NCBI RefSeq assembly: GCF_017874715.1
Contig: NZ_JAGGLR010000001.1
Location: 558,001 to 622,000, forward strand
Direction of reading: 5' to 3'
DNA from: Streptomyces iranensis
GTDB lineage: Bacteria; Actinomycetota; Actinomycetes; Streptomycetales; Streptomycetaceae
DNA: 64,000 bases
The position numbers and the translations under genes are program-made. The notes under the pieces are model-generated. The model was given only the letters and a program-made list of their open reading frames with translations, ran no database searches and had not been told where the DNA came from. Positions 17,516-26,203 of this stretch are shown here, piece by piece (within the stretch, counting starts at the first letter, position 1; each line of letters begins with the position of its first letter).

Positions 17516-18780
17516 GGCAGTCGCTCCCAGGCGTCGAGGAAGAAGTCGCGCGAGCCGAAATTCCCCGACTTGAGCGCGAGCGCGAGTGGCCGGGGGGTGC
17601 CGAGCGCCCAGGTCCACGGGACTCCTGGACTGATCTCCGGCCCGATGAGCAACCCCGTAACACCCAGTGCCCCTACGACGGCGCCGGATGTCTCCCCACC
17701 GGCGACGATCAACCGGCCGACCCCCATGCCGACGAGGCCGCGGGCGATCGAGGCGAGGGTGGACTCGATCCGCGAGGCGATGTCGTCGGGAAGCCGTGAC
17801 TTCGCCGCTGTGACGTTCGGCGCCGGTTGCGTAGCGTGCAGCAGGACCGGACCATGTGCCAGAAGTGGGCGCGCCCAGCGCAGTGCCGCTGTGACGACGT
17901 TCTCACCCCGGGCGATCGCGAAGGGGTCGACGGGGAAGGTCGGGTACACCGTTCGCACCGCCTCGACCTGGGCGTTCGTCGCCGCTGAGCAACTACCGGC
18001 GATGACGGCCCGCGCCCCGCCGGATGGCAGGTGGGCCTCCGGGGCACGGTTGGCGAGGTCATCCGGCCGGCCACGGAGAGTTTCGGCGAGTCCGATCGCG
18101 AGCCCCGAACTCGCCGTGACCAGCGGCAGATCGGCGCACGCACGGCCGATGGCGAGGAGGTCCTGGTCGTGGGTCGCATCGACGACGGCGAACCGGACTC
18201 CCGCCGAGCGCAACGCGTTGAACTCGGCGTGGATCCGCTCCGGCCCCCGCACCACGGTTCCGCGGTCGACCAGACCGACTCGCGAGGGAGTCTGCCGCCG
18301 CATCAGCCGCACCACGTTCGCGTCATCCATCGGCGTCAGGGGGTGCTGGCGCATGGACGTCTCGTCCAACGGTACGTCACCCACGAAGAGCCGACCGTCG
18401 CGGACGGTACGGCCGTTGGCCGGCAGCGCCGGGCATACGACGGTGAAATCCATGCCGAGGGCGTCCATCAGGGCGTCCGCGACCGGGCCGATGTTGCCCG
18501 CCGGGGTGGAGTCGAAAGTCGAGCAGTACTTGAAGTAGAAGCGATCGCAGCCGATCTCCTGTAGCCACCGCAGTGCGGTAAGGGACCGCTCGACCGCGTC
18601 GGAGACCGGCGCGGTGCGGGTCTTCAGCGCGACGACGACCGCCTCCGCCCCCGACCGCACAACGTCCTCCGAGGTATCGGGGACGCCGATGACCTGCACG
18701 GTTCGAATGCCCTGCGCCACCAGTACGGAGGCGAGATCGGTACCCCCCGTGAAGTCATCGGCGATGCATCCGAGCAACAT
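17512..18780 (-). CDS. otnK: 3-oxo-tetronate kinase (four-carbon acid sugar kinase)
   Basis: 422 aa, DUF1537-type kinase. The N-domain begins MLLGCIADDFTGGTDLASVL and includes FYFKYCSTFDSTPAGNIGPV. The C-terminal nucleotide domain has VAGGETSGAVVGALGV and IGPEISPGVPW. GAAAGAGG precedes the start. It phosphorylates the C4 hydroxyl of 3-oxo-tetronate. Together with the adjacent aldolase and TIM-barrel isomerase it forms the tetronate branch of the operon. Confidence 0.9.
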   Translation of the reverse strand: MLLGCIADDFTGGTDLASVLVAQGIRTVQVIGVPDTSEDVVRSGAEAVVVALKTRTAPVSDAVERSLTALRWLQEIGCDRFYFKYCSTFDSTPAGNIGPVADALMDALGMDFTVVCPALPANGRTVRDGRLFVGDVPLDETSMRQHPLTPMDDANVVRLMRRQTPSRVGLVDRGTVVRGPERIHAEFNALRSAGVRFAVVDATHDQDLLAIGRACADLPLVTASSGLAIGLAETLRGRPDDLANRAPEAHLPSGGARAVIAGSCSAATNAQVEAVRTVYPTFPVDPFAIARGENVVTAALRWARPLLAHGPVLLHATQPAPNVTAAKSRLPDDIASRIESTLASIARGLVGMGVGRLIVAGGETSGAVVGALGVTGLLIGPEISPGVPWTWALGTPRPLALALKSGNFGSRDFFLDAWERLP

Positions 18781-18836
18781 GCCCGCACCTCTTTCCGATC
18801 ACATCGGCCGACGGGCCCACCGGGGGACGGCAGCGG

Positions 18837-19505
18837 TCACGAGGCGCCATGAACAGCCTCCTTCAGGGCGAGGACGGCCGTCTGTGGCGCGGTGAAGACG
18901 GGCACGTCCACCCGTGCGCGGACCCGCTCCGCCGCCTGTGACGTGGAGAAATGGGCGAGGACGACGGCGTCGCAGCCGGAGAGCCGCGGTGCCTGCTCCG
19001 CGACCAGCCGGTTGTGTGACCCCGCGTCCCCCGCGCGCAGCAGGTCGATCGCGGAGTCGACGACGATCGACCTGAGCTTCGCAGATGAGCCCAGCCGTTC
19101 CGCCTCGGCGGCGAATTCGTCCTCCATGGTCGGGACCGAGGGCGCGAACGTGGCGAGCATCCCGACGTCGGTGCCGCGCGCGAGCGCCGCCCGGAACATC
19201 GCCTCGTTCGGTTTGACCACGGGCACCGGCAGTAGAGCGGCCGCGCGTTCTATCGCCGGGCCGAACGCCGAACAAGTCGCCAGAATGCCGTCGGCGCCGG
19301 TGCGGTGGGCGTAGCGCACCAGATCCACGAAACGTTCGATCAGCTCCTCGGCCAGCTCCGGCCGGCGTGCCCGCTCGGTGGTGAGCCCGTCATCGAGCAG
19401 ATTGGTCAGCCTCGCCTCGGGCCATTCGCCGCGGAACGCGTCATGGACGGGTGCCATGGCGACGGGCGTGGCGTGAATAAGGACAATACGTGCTGTGCCT
19501 GTCAT
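18837..19505 (-). CDS. Asp/Glu/hydantoin racemase-superfamily protein
   Basis: 222 aa from ATG 19505 (MTGTARIVLIHATP). It has the two-lobed racemase fold with one catalytic cysteine clear in ATCSAFGP. The second lobe reads LAHFSTSQA where a Cys is usual in true racemases, so a one-cysteine enzyme of the arylmalonate-decarboxylase or maleate-isomerase kind is possible. It sits between the glutamate-cyclase-like gene and otnK, which fits a role in handling an amino acid or dicarboxylate. Confidence 0.78.
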   Translation of the reverse strand: MTGTARIVLIHATPVAMAPVHDAFRGEWPEARLTNLLDDGLTTERARRPELAEELIERFVDLVRYAHRTGADGILATCSAFGPAIERAAALLPVPVVKPNEAMFRAALARGTDVGMLATFAPSVPTMEDEFAAEAERLGSSAKLRSIVVDSAIDLLRAGDAGSHNRLVAEQAPRLSGCDAVVLAHFSTSQAAERVRARVDVPVFTAPQTAVLALKEAVHGAS

Positions 19506-19570
19506 TGCTTTCTCTGCTCTTCGCGTCGCACCGGGCATCGGCCCGCTGATGGCGGGCCGACAGCGGCCGG

Positions 19571-20497
19571 TCAGGCGTTTCGTGACAAAACGGCTGTGAT
19601 GGACTCGATGATCTCAATGTGGTCGCTGAGCGGCAGCCTGTCGATCGTCATCTGCAACTGGCCGAGCCGATCGACACGGCTGTCGTCGATGGCCTGGCCG
19701 ATGGTGACCGCCGCGGTGAGGACGTCGTGCTCGGACTGCGCGTGGAAGTGCTTGAGCAGGTACGGGGCAAGGTCGGGCCGCAGACTTGCGACCGCTCCGA
19801 GCAGCCCGTAGGCACCCCAGTTGGCGACACCGGAGACGATCAAGTGGTCGGCGCCGGTCCGTGCGGCGACCAGGGCGCCGTTCGGAATGTCCTCCTCGAC
19901 GATCTCCCGGGGCAGTACACCCATGCCGATCTCGTTGCCGCCGTCGCCGATGCCGATGGTGGTCCAGGGCGGGCTCCAGCCGTCGTCCTGGAACAGGTAG
20001 TCCAGCGGAGCGGTGTCGTCCGAGATGTCCCACCCGTGCTCGCGGTGCGCCCTCCCGTCGGCGCCCAGCGAACAGCGCTCGATCGCGATGAGGTGGGTGA
20101 GCGGCTGCTCCGCCGACTCCAGGCGTCCGCGCAGGCTCCGTACGGCATCGGCGTCCACCGATACGACCTCGAGCGCGACCCTTCCCGGCAGAACACCGGT
20201 GACCGCCCATACCGCCTTGGCGCATGGCGCGTCGGTGATCACCGTGACGGGGATACCGGCCTCGATGAACCCCGCGGCGAGCTGGCCCATGCCGTTCAGG
20301 CCGTCCGTCTCGGGGGACGGTGGTTCCGCGTGCCGGACGAAGAACCCGCACACGATGCCGATGTGCGGCGAGGGGTGGTCCGCTACCGACTGGGCGGCGC
20401 GCTCCAGATCCCCCCGCGCGAACGCGACCAGCCGGCTGATGTCGCGGCGCACCTTACGTCCGACGATGCCTTCGATCTCGGTGATGGGCGTTGGCAT
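19571..20497 (-). CDS. Glutamate cyclase-like protein (DUF4392 family)
   Basis: 308 aa, related to the C-terminal domain of mammalian D-glutamate cyclase. Conserved blocks are GIVCGFFV, IAIERCSLGADG, GIGDGGNEIGMG and SGVANWGAYGL. The family converts D-glutamate to 5-oxo-D-proline. It is the first gene of the leftward operon, and its promoter has the ATACTTAACGTAT operator. Its presence beside a racemase-like gene and an amino-acid permease suggests the operon handles a D-amino acid or a cyclised amino acid. Confidence 0.8.
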   Translation of the reverse strand: MPTPITEIEGIVGRKVRRDISRLVAFARGDLERAAQSVADHPSPHIGIVCGFFVRHAEPPSPETDGLNGMGQLAAGFIEAGIPVTVITDAPCAKAVWAVTGVLPGRVALEVVSVDADAVRSLRGRLESAEQPLTHLIAIERCSLGADGRAHREHGWDISDDTAPLDYLFQDDGWSPPWTTIGIGDGGNEIGMGVLPREIVEEDIPNGALVAARTGADHLIVSGVANWGAYGLLGAVASLRPDLAPYLLKHFHAQSEHDVLTAAVTIGQAIDDSRVDRLGQLQMTIDRLPLSDHIEIIESITAVLSRNA

Positions 20498-20518
20498 TTA
20501 CCCTCCAAGGGGTGGCGT

Positions 20519-20531
20519 ATACTTAACGTAT
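20519..20531. promoter_or_regulatory. ATAC-N5-GTAT operator of the glutamate-cyclase/otn operon
   Basis: ATACTTAACGTAT lies 22 bp upstream of the first operon gene, with an extra GT and ATA on its flanks. It differs from the permease site ATACTTGGCGTAT only at two central bases. It probably overlaps the operon promoter and binds the GntR-FCD protein. Confidence 0.7.
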
Positions 20532-20638
20532 ATATGGCTCCTGAGTGTGTCAACCACACTTCCGGGCGGGGCGGCGGGTGGCCGAGTGGTGTCGTGAGCC
20601 GGTGCGGCGGCCCAGGCCCCCGCGGGGCCTTGCCGCGC

Positions 20639-20644
20639 TATAAG
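20639..20644 (+). promoter_or_regulatory. -10 element for a probably leaderless TetR mRNA
   Basis: TATAAG ends 8 bases before the GTG start at 20653 and no ribosome site is visible. This spacing places transcription start at or next to the start codon, as in leaderless actinobacterial mRNAs. Confidence 0.5.
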
Positions 20645-20652
20645 ATCGCGAC

Positions 20653-21276
20653 GTGGTTGGGAATGCCGACAAGCGACAGCACATCTTGGACGTGGCGACG
20701 CGCCTCGCCGGAACGGACGGTCTTCGGGGCCTGAGCGTGCGATCTGTCGCCGCCGCGGCCGGTATTGGCGCGACGACTTTGCGGGCGTATTTCCCATCAC
20801 AGGCGTTGCTCTACCGGGCCGTCGCGGGGCGGGTGGTCTCCCATGCGCTGAGCGACGATTGGATCCAGGACGTCTCCCTGGCCCCCGCGGATCGCTTGTA
20901 CGCGAGCCTGCGGCAGTTCCTCCCCGGCGCGGCGGAACGGCATTCCGCGCTCATGATGTGGTTCGAACTCGTCACCCTCGCTCTTGGCCCCCATGCCAAT
21001 GAGGAGGTTCTCGAAATGGTGCTCTCCGGGCACGATGAGTCGGTCGTGATCGTGACGCGCTGGTTCACGCTTCTGGCAGCGGACGGATGCGCGCTGCAGG
21101 ACGCGCCAGAGGTGCTGGCCGTCCGGTTCGTGGCCCTCGTGGACGGGTTGCACCTGAGCCTCTTGTTCGACAAGGGCGAAGGGGCGCTCGACCGGGCGGA
21201 AAACACGCTTCGCTGGTTCGCCGAACAGTCACTGACCGCTCCCGGCGAGGATGCCCCGGACGCGAATCCGGCGTGA
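20653..21276 (+). CDS. TetR family regulator
   Basis: 207 aa from a GTG start. The HTH is at residues ~8-52 (KRQHILDVATRLAGTDGLRG, then VAAAAGIGATTLRAYFPSQ) with a TetR_C-like helical domain. It diverges from the glutamate-cyclase operon, 155 bp away. A remarkable palindrome array at 21601-21651, beyond its 3' end, could be its operator or that of another TetR. Confidence 0.88.
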   Translation: MVGNADKRQHILDVATRLAGTDGLRGLSVRSVAAAAGIGATTLRAYFPSQALLYRAVAGRVVSHALSDDWIQDVSLAPADRLYASLRQFLPGAAERHSALMMWFELVTLALGPHANEEVLEMVLSGHDESVVIVTRWFTLLAADGCALQDAPEVLAVRFVALVDGLHLSLLFDKGEGALDRAENTLRWFAEQSLTAPGEDAPDANPA

Positions 21277-21355
21277 AGGATCGCGGGGGCCCGAGACCGC
21301 TCTGGACGGTTCGAGCGCCAGGGGTGTCCGGCGGGGCTTCGCGCCTGCGGCGGAC

Positions 21356-21444
21356 CTTTCCCCTCCCCGCCCCTTCCCGGCACCTGACGATATGCGGCGG
21401 AGCCGCATATCGAAATGGTGCGGGAAAGGGCGGGGAGGGGAAAG
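21356..21444. repeat. Large inverted repeat built from dispersed 24-bp repeat copies 2 and 3
   Basis: The 24-bp G-rich word occurs as reverse complement at 21356-21379 and forward at 21421-21444, forming a long stem. Between them lies a perfect palindrome (11-bp arms 21388-21398 and 21402-21412, CGATATGCGGC). The structure follows the TetR stop by 80 bp and may be its terminator. The remainder of 21277-21600 has no gene. Confidence 0.75.
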
Positions 21445-21600
21445 CGTCGATATGCGGCTCCGCCGCGATCCGCCGGACACCCCGTAGCCGCACAGCGCTT
21501 CCGGAGTCGTGATCGACCACCCCGGGCCAGGCGGAACCTCACCGGTACGGCGGGCGGCGTAGCGCAACGCTCCGCCTCAGCCGCAGCACGGAGCGTATCG

Positions 21601-21651
21601 GCACAGTGTGCCGCACGACGTGCGGCACACTGTGCGGTACAGTGTGCCGCA
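21601..21651. repeat. Alternating palindrome array, probable multi-site operator
   Basis: A perfect palindrome with 17-bp arms around one base covers 21601-21635 (arm GCACAGTGTGCCGCACG). A third half-site repeats ACAGTGTGCCGCA at 21639-21651, making a second palindrome with the middle arm (21621-21633, 5-bp spacer). It lies about 260 bp upstream of the CPBP protease gene. The sequence 21652-21912 has no gene. Confidence 0.75.
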
Positions 21652-21912
21652 CGTGCCGCAGCCTGCATCGGAAGAGACCGGAACCCGTGGTCCCAGGCGC
21701 GGTCGCCGCGGCGCCGGCCACGCGCGACGCCAACGTACTGGCCTGAGTGGGCCGGCGGCGTGAGGTGACGGCGTCGTCGCGGCCCGGGTTCCACGCGGGC
21801 CGACTTCCCGGTCGCTCGGCGAAATACCTCTCCGGTCGGCGCCACCACATACGCGAACCACACCAATACAAACGACCCGTCGAAATATCCGACCCGCAGG
21901 AGAGGAATTGCC

Positions 21913-22623
21913 ATGGTTCCCCAAACCACTCACGCTCCGACAGATTTGATCGGTGCGGAAGAGCGGCGGCCCGGGTGGCCTGAGATACTCGCCGCCGCCG
22001 TCGCCTACATCCTGTGTTACATCATCGGCCCGCCGATCATCAGCTCACTCACCCACGACGAGTCGGTCGCGAGCGGGCTGTCTCTCGCGGCGCTCTCCGG
22101 GATCATGGGCCTGCTCGCCTTCTTCGCCGCTTTTGTCATCCGTGACCGCTCATGGTCCGCGTTCAATGTCCGCGCCATCACGACTCGCTGGATTTTCCTC
22201 TCGGTCGGCTTCGGACTGCTCGCGATCGTCATGACCCGTGTGGTCGCCGGCATCGCCGTGGCGATCATCGGAAGCACGGACGGTGATCCGCAAGGCGACT
22301 ACCACGACGCGGCCAACGCCGGTCCGCTCGCCCTGATTCTGCAGCTGCTGTTCATCGCCGTCCTCACCCCCATCGGCGAGGAGTTCGCCTTCCGGGGCGT
22401 GATCTCCACCGCGCTCAACAGGTACGGCGCATGGGTGAGCGTCATCGGCAGCACCGTCATCTTCGCCCTGGCCCACGGCATCAACCTGGCCATGATCCCC
22501 GCGCTCGTCGTCGGCACGATCAACGGCATTCTGCTGGTGCGCACCAAGTCGGTGTGGCCGGGTGTCATCGTTCACGCGGTCAACAACGGCCTGGCAACCC
22601 TCCTCGGCGTGCTGCTCGGCTGA
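21913..22623 (+). CDS. CPBP family intramembrane metalloprotease
   Basis: 236 aa with about seven membrane helices. AGGAG precedes the ATG by 10 bases. Active-site motifs EExxxR (GEEFAFRGV), FALAHG and HAVNNG correspond to the three CAAX/Abi motifs, so it should be catalytically intact. Relatives process membrane substrates or give bacteriocin immunity. It lies immediately inside the right inversion breakpoint. Confidence 0.88.
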   Translation: MVPQTTHAPTDLIGAEERRPGWPEILAAAVAYILCYIIGPPIISSLTHDESVASGLSLAALSGIMGLLAFFAAFVIRDRSWSAFNVRAITTRWIFLSVGFGLLAIVMTRVVAGIAVAIIGSTDGDPQGDYHDAANAGPLALILQLLFIAVLTPIGEEFAFRGVISTALNRYGAWVSVIGSTVIFALAHGINLAMIPALVVGTINGILLVRTKSVWPGVIVHAVNNGLATLLGVLLG

Positions 22624-22691
22624 AGGGTGCCCCGGCGCCGCGGCTGTTCAGGGCCCGACGTCCGTCGCGGCGGCCCGAGGCCCTCGCCCCC

Positions 22692-23492
22692 ATGACACCG
22701 GTCACGATCACCGCACGCGACGGACTGTCCCTGCCCTCCTACCTGACCCTGCCCGTGGGGGTCGAGCCGGCCGGGCTGCCGCTGGTGCTGCTGGTCCACG
22801 GCGGTCCCTGGTCCCGCGACAGCTGGGGGTTCAACCCCGCCGCGCAGTTGCTGGCCAACCGCGGCTACGCGGTTCTCCAGGTCAACTTCCGCGGCTCGAC
22901 CGGCTGCGGCAAGGACCATCTCGAGGCCGGCATCGGCGAGCTCGCCGGGAAGATGCACGAGGACCTCATCGACGCCGTCGACTGGGCCGTCAAGGAGGGG
23001 TACGCGGACCGGGGCCGTGTCGCGATCTTCGGTGGCTCCTACGGCGGTTACGCCGCCCTGGTCGGCGTCACCTTCACCCCCGGCGTCTTCGCCGCCGCCA
23101 TCGACTTCTACGGCCCCTCGAACCTCGTCAGCTTCCTTCGGACCGTGCCGGAGTTCGCGAAACCGCTGCTGGTCAACAACTGGTACCTCTACGCCGGCCA
23201 CCCCGACGACACCGAGCAGGAGGCGGACCTTCGGGCTCGCTCACCGATCAGCCGGGTGGACCGGGTCCGCGCACCCCTGATGGTGGTCCAGGGGGCCAAC
23301 GACGTCCGCGTCGTCAAGGCCGAGTCCGACCAGATCGTCGATGCGCTGCGCGCCCGTGGCGTCGAGGTCGAATACCTGGTCAAGGACAACGAGGGCCACG
23401 GCTTCGTAAACCCCGAGAACAACATCGACATGTTCCGCGCGGCCGACCGCTTCCTCGGCCGCCACCTGGGCGGACGGCCCGATACGCAGTAG
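22692..23492 (+). pseudogene. S9 family peptidase, C-terminal catalytic half only
   Basis: 266 aa covering the alpha/beta-hydrolase half of an S9 peptidase: LVLLVHGGPWSRDSWGF, the nucleophile elbow FGGSYGGYAA, the acid in QGANDVRVVKA, and the catalytic His in NEGHGFVNPEN. No propeller domain precedes it and no ribosome site is seen before the ATG. The codons just upstream read PEALAP, which continues naturally from the FRPFPYLD end of the half-gene at 9411. It could still be expressed as a lone hydrolase, but a broken gene is more likely. Confidence 0.85.
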
Positions 23493-23712
23493 CCGACGCC
23501 TCACGGCACAGAACCACCTGGTGAGTTGATTTCGCATGACCGAACGCGTACGCCCCTCCCACCCGGCGGCCGCCCCGAACGGCCCACACGTCCGGCACCT
23601 CCCGAACGGACCGGAGCAGCCCCCGGGAGGCCGGGCGAATCGGCCTGACCAATCCGGCCCGGCAGATGGGATACGGCTCCTCGGACGCCGCCGGAGCGCC
23701 GGTGCGGAGCGG

Positions 23713-24999
23713 ATGGGGGCGCCGGTGAGCGTCGCACCCGCGGAGTTCGGCTCCGCGTTGAGGACGCTGAGGAGCAGTCAGGGCTTATCTCTCGGAGACC
23801 TCGCCCACCTGGTCAATTACAGCAAGAGCTACCTCAGTCGGGTGGAGACCGGAAAGAAGCAGCCGACCGCGGATCTGGCGCGGCACTGTGACGACGCGCT
23901 GGGCGGCGAAGGCCGTCTTATCCGTATCGCCATGAGCGTTCCGCGTCGCAGGACACAGGCGGCGACGACGACTCCTTCGGTGCGGCAACTCCCGCGTTCC
24001 ATCACCGATTTCGTCGGCCGAGTTGATCTGCTTCGTCAACTCGACGGAACGTGTCCGGAAGCTTCCGACGGGCAGTATCGAGGCTCTCCGCTCGTCCTGG
24101 TCGACGGACCCGCCGGAATCGGCAAGACCGAGACGGTCCTGCACTGGGGGCATGTCGCAGCGGAACGGTTTCGCGATGGCACGCTCTTCGCGGACCTGAA
24201 CGGATTCCGGCAGGGCGGTTCGCCCCTCACCGCCGAGCAGGTACTCCGCCGCTTTCTTTACGACCTCGGCGAGACGCGAGCCGATCTGAAGGGGATGGAC
24301 GCACAGCAACTGGGCGTTCCCTTCCGCAGCTTGCTGACCGGCAAACGCATGCTGATCGTCTTGGACAATGCAACCCGACCCGAACAGGTGCGTTCCTTAC
24401 TTCCTGCCAGTCCCGGCTGCATGACCGTGGTGACCAGCCGTAGCCGTATGCCGGGCTTGCTGGCCAGAGACGGTGCGCTGCGCCTTCAGGTCCCGCCCAT
24501 GGCTCCGGAGGAGAGCCTGGAACTGCTGGCCACCCTCGATCCCGAAAGCCGTCTGGCCCAGCGGCCCGAATATCTCGATGCGTGCGGGCACATACCCCTG
24601 CTCATACGCATCGCCTCCCGCCGGAACATGAACCCGGAGTTCTACGACAGCCTCTACCGGCGGGAGAGCGCCGCGATGCTGCGGCTCTTCTCCATGGTCG
24701 GTGACGACTCCACGTCGCTACGGTCCCTGCTGATGGGGTCGTACGAGGTGCTGACCGGAGAGGCCACGTGGGCCTTTAGGCTGCTGGGCACCTGTGCCGA
24801 AGGGTGGTTCACGGTCCGCGACGCCGCGAGACTGTTGGACACCGGACAGTCGGCGGCCGAGGAGTTGCTGTCCGAACTGGCCGATATACACCTGCTCCAG
24901 TACCGGGATGGGCAGTTCGCCTTCGATCCCGTGCACCGCGCCTTCGCGATCGAACGGGCGGGCGCGGTGGAGTCCGAGCGGAACGGCTGCCAGGTGTAG
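23713..24999 (+). CDS. XRE-NB-ARC (AP-ATPase) transcriptional regulator
   Basis: About 428 aa from this ATG. The frame is open to 23536, but the extra 59 residues are Pro/Gly/Arg-rich and unlike a domain; GTG 23725 is another option. An XRE HTH (~residues 10-60, LGDLAHLVNYSKSYLSRVE) is followed by an NB-ARC ATPase with P-loop GPAGIGKTE and Walker B LIVLDN. The usual TPR tail is absent. Such proteins regulate natural-product clusters. It stands just before the peptide cluster and is the best candidate to recognise its shared promoter motif. Confidence 0.83.
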   Translation: MGAPVSVAPAEFGSALRTLRSSQGLSLGDLAHLVNYSKSYLSRVETGKKQPTADLARHCDDALGGEGRLIRIAMSVPRRRTQAATTTPSVRQLPRSITDFVGRVDLLRQLDGTCPEASDGQYRGSPLVLVDGPAGIGKTETVLHWGHVAAERFRDGTLFADLNGFRQGGSPLTAEQVLRRFLYDLGETRADLKGMDAQQLGVPFRSLLTGKRMLIVLDNATRPEQVRSLLPASPGCMTVVTSRSRMPGLLARDGALRLQVPPMAPEESLELLATLDPESRLAQRPEYLDACGHIPLLIRIASRRNMNPEFYDSLYRRESAAMLRLFSMVGDDSTSLRSLLMGSYEVLTGEATWAFRLLGTCAEGWFTVRDAARLLDTGQSAAEELLSELADIHLLQYRDGQFAFDPVHRAFAIERAGAVESERNGCQV

Positions 25000-25037
25000 G
25001 CCACTTGGAGGTGCGGTGCCTCGGCTCCGAGCGGAAA

Positions 25038-26126
25038 TCACCAGCCGGCTTCTTTCAGCAGCTCGGCCAGTTCGGCGTGGGCCCTCTCATGGCGCTCATG
25101 GGATACGAGCGCCTCGCTCACCAGCAAATACACACCTACCGGGGTCAGCAGTAGGGCCTCGTCACCATACTTGTGGATCCGTATTCGGGTCACCGCCGCG
25201 CCGGGCGGCAGCGCCCCCAGACGGATCCCATGCAGGGGCAGCCCCGACGCCAGTGAGTCCGCCGTGGTCGCCGGTGCGGACGGCGCCTCTTGCGAGCGGC
25301 GCCGTTCGTGCTCCGTGTCGCCCGCCTGGTCCAGGGCGGGCAGCATGGTGACGAGCCCATCGACGGGCAGCTCGGCGGCCGTGTACCTCACCAGTTCGGC
25401 CACCTCGGCCGCCAGATGGAAATCGGCTGCGGTGCGCACCAGGTCGTCGGCGTCAGGGATGTCCTGACCGGTCAACATGTACAGGTCCAGGGCGTCCCGC
25501 GGATGGAAGGGGCGCTGCAGTCGCTCCTCGGCGAGGCACACCAGGTTCCGCAGCCAGGGGCCGTCGGGCGGATGGACACGGATCGGTACGTCGGCGTTGC
25601 CCACCAGGGCCGCCGTGCAGAGTTCGATCCTGATCTCGGGGTCCAGCAGCGGTTCCTCCGGCGGCCATACCATCGTGACCAGCAGATGGCGCTCCTGGCC
25701 CAGCACGGTCACCCACACCGCCGTGGGCGCCGGATCGGACAACTCCCCGACCAGCCGCCACAGCTGTTCCTCGTCCGGCACCAGCAGGTCGATATCGCCC
25801 TGCGGCCGAAGCACCCCGGGAGGGTACGCGGACGCCAGCGACGGCCCCTTGAGGACGGTGAACCCCGTTTCGGCCGGCAGCCTCCCCAGCACATCGCGGT
25901 AGTGCAGGGCTCGCCGCCGCGCGCGGGCGAGTTCTCCCGCCGCGGCCGGGCCCATGGCGATGCCGTCCCGTTCGATGACCGAAAGGACGAGAAACGGGAG
26001 AGTGTAATGAGCCTGCCGGGCGGCAAGCATGAGACGCCCCAAGCCCTCGTCAGGCACTACGTCGAAAATATCGTAGAGAATATCCAGTGTGAGTTCCGGC
26101 GAAACCGGCATTCGTTCCTCTGCCAT
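25038..26126 (-). CDS. Nucleotidyltransferase family protein (PF14907-like)
   Basis: 362 aa from ATG 26126 (AGGATG upstream). The nucleotidyltransferase core has TVLKGPSLA (91-99) and the metal-binding GDIDLLVPDEE (110-120). The fold resembles the NTP_transf_5 proteins found beside HPr-kinase-like genes in some lasso-peptide clusters. The N-terminal 45 residues (FDVVPDEGLGRLMLAARQAH) are repeated as a separate fragment at 31437-31628. It diverges from the small peptide operon, and both promoters contain the same 16-bp motif. A role in adding a nucleotide or phosphate-containing group to a peptide is inference. Confidence 0.75.
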   Translation of the reverse strand: MAEERMPVSPELTLDILYDIFDVVPDEGLGRLMLAARQAHYTLPFLVLSVIERDGIAMGPAAAGELARARRRALHYRDVLGRLPAETGFTVLKGPSLASAYPPGVLRPQGDIDLLVPDEEQLWRLVGELSDPAPTAVWVTVLGQERHLLVTMVWPPEEPLLDPEIRIELCTAALVGNADVPIRVHPPDGPWLRNLVCLAEERLQRPFHPRDALDLYMLTGQDIPDADDLVRTAADFHLAAEVAELVRYTAAELPVDGLVTMLPALDQAGDTEHERRRSQEAPSAPATTADSLASGLPLHGIRLGALPPGAAVTRIRIHKYGDEALLLTPVGVYLLVSEALVSHERHERAHAELAELLKEAGW

Positions 26127-26187
26127 AGGCACACATCCTGGCCCAGCAAATCGGCGTCGACAAGTGTTGCCGTGTGCCGGACAGCAT

Positions 26188-26203
26188 GTTGCCCATTGTC
26201 CAT
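26188..26203 (-). promoter_or_regulatory. Cluster promoter motif, site A
   Basis: On the minus strand this reads ATGGACAATGGGCAAC, 61 bp upstream of the nucleotidyltransferase start. The consensus over three sites in the cluster is RTGGACAATGRRCAAC. The rest of the divergent region 26127-26501 has no gene. Confidence 0.7.

Noticed and set aside
18700..18715. GGTTCGAATGCC resembling a tRNA T-arm
   Set aside because: Lies inside otnK with no cloverleaf partner sequences.
20811..21929. 372-codon minus-strand frame over the TetR and its downstream repeats
   Set aside because: Arg/Ser/Pro-rich shadow that crosses palindromic repeats; no ribosome site or domain.
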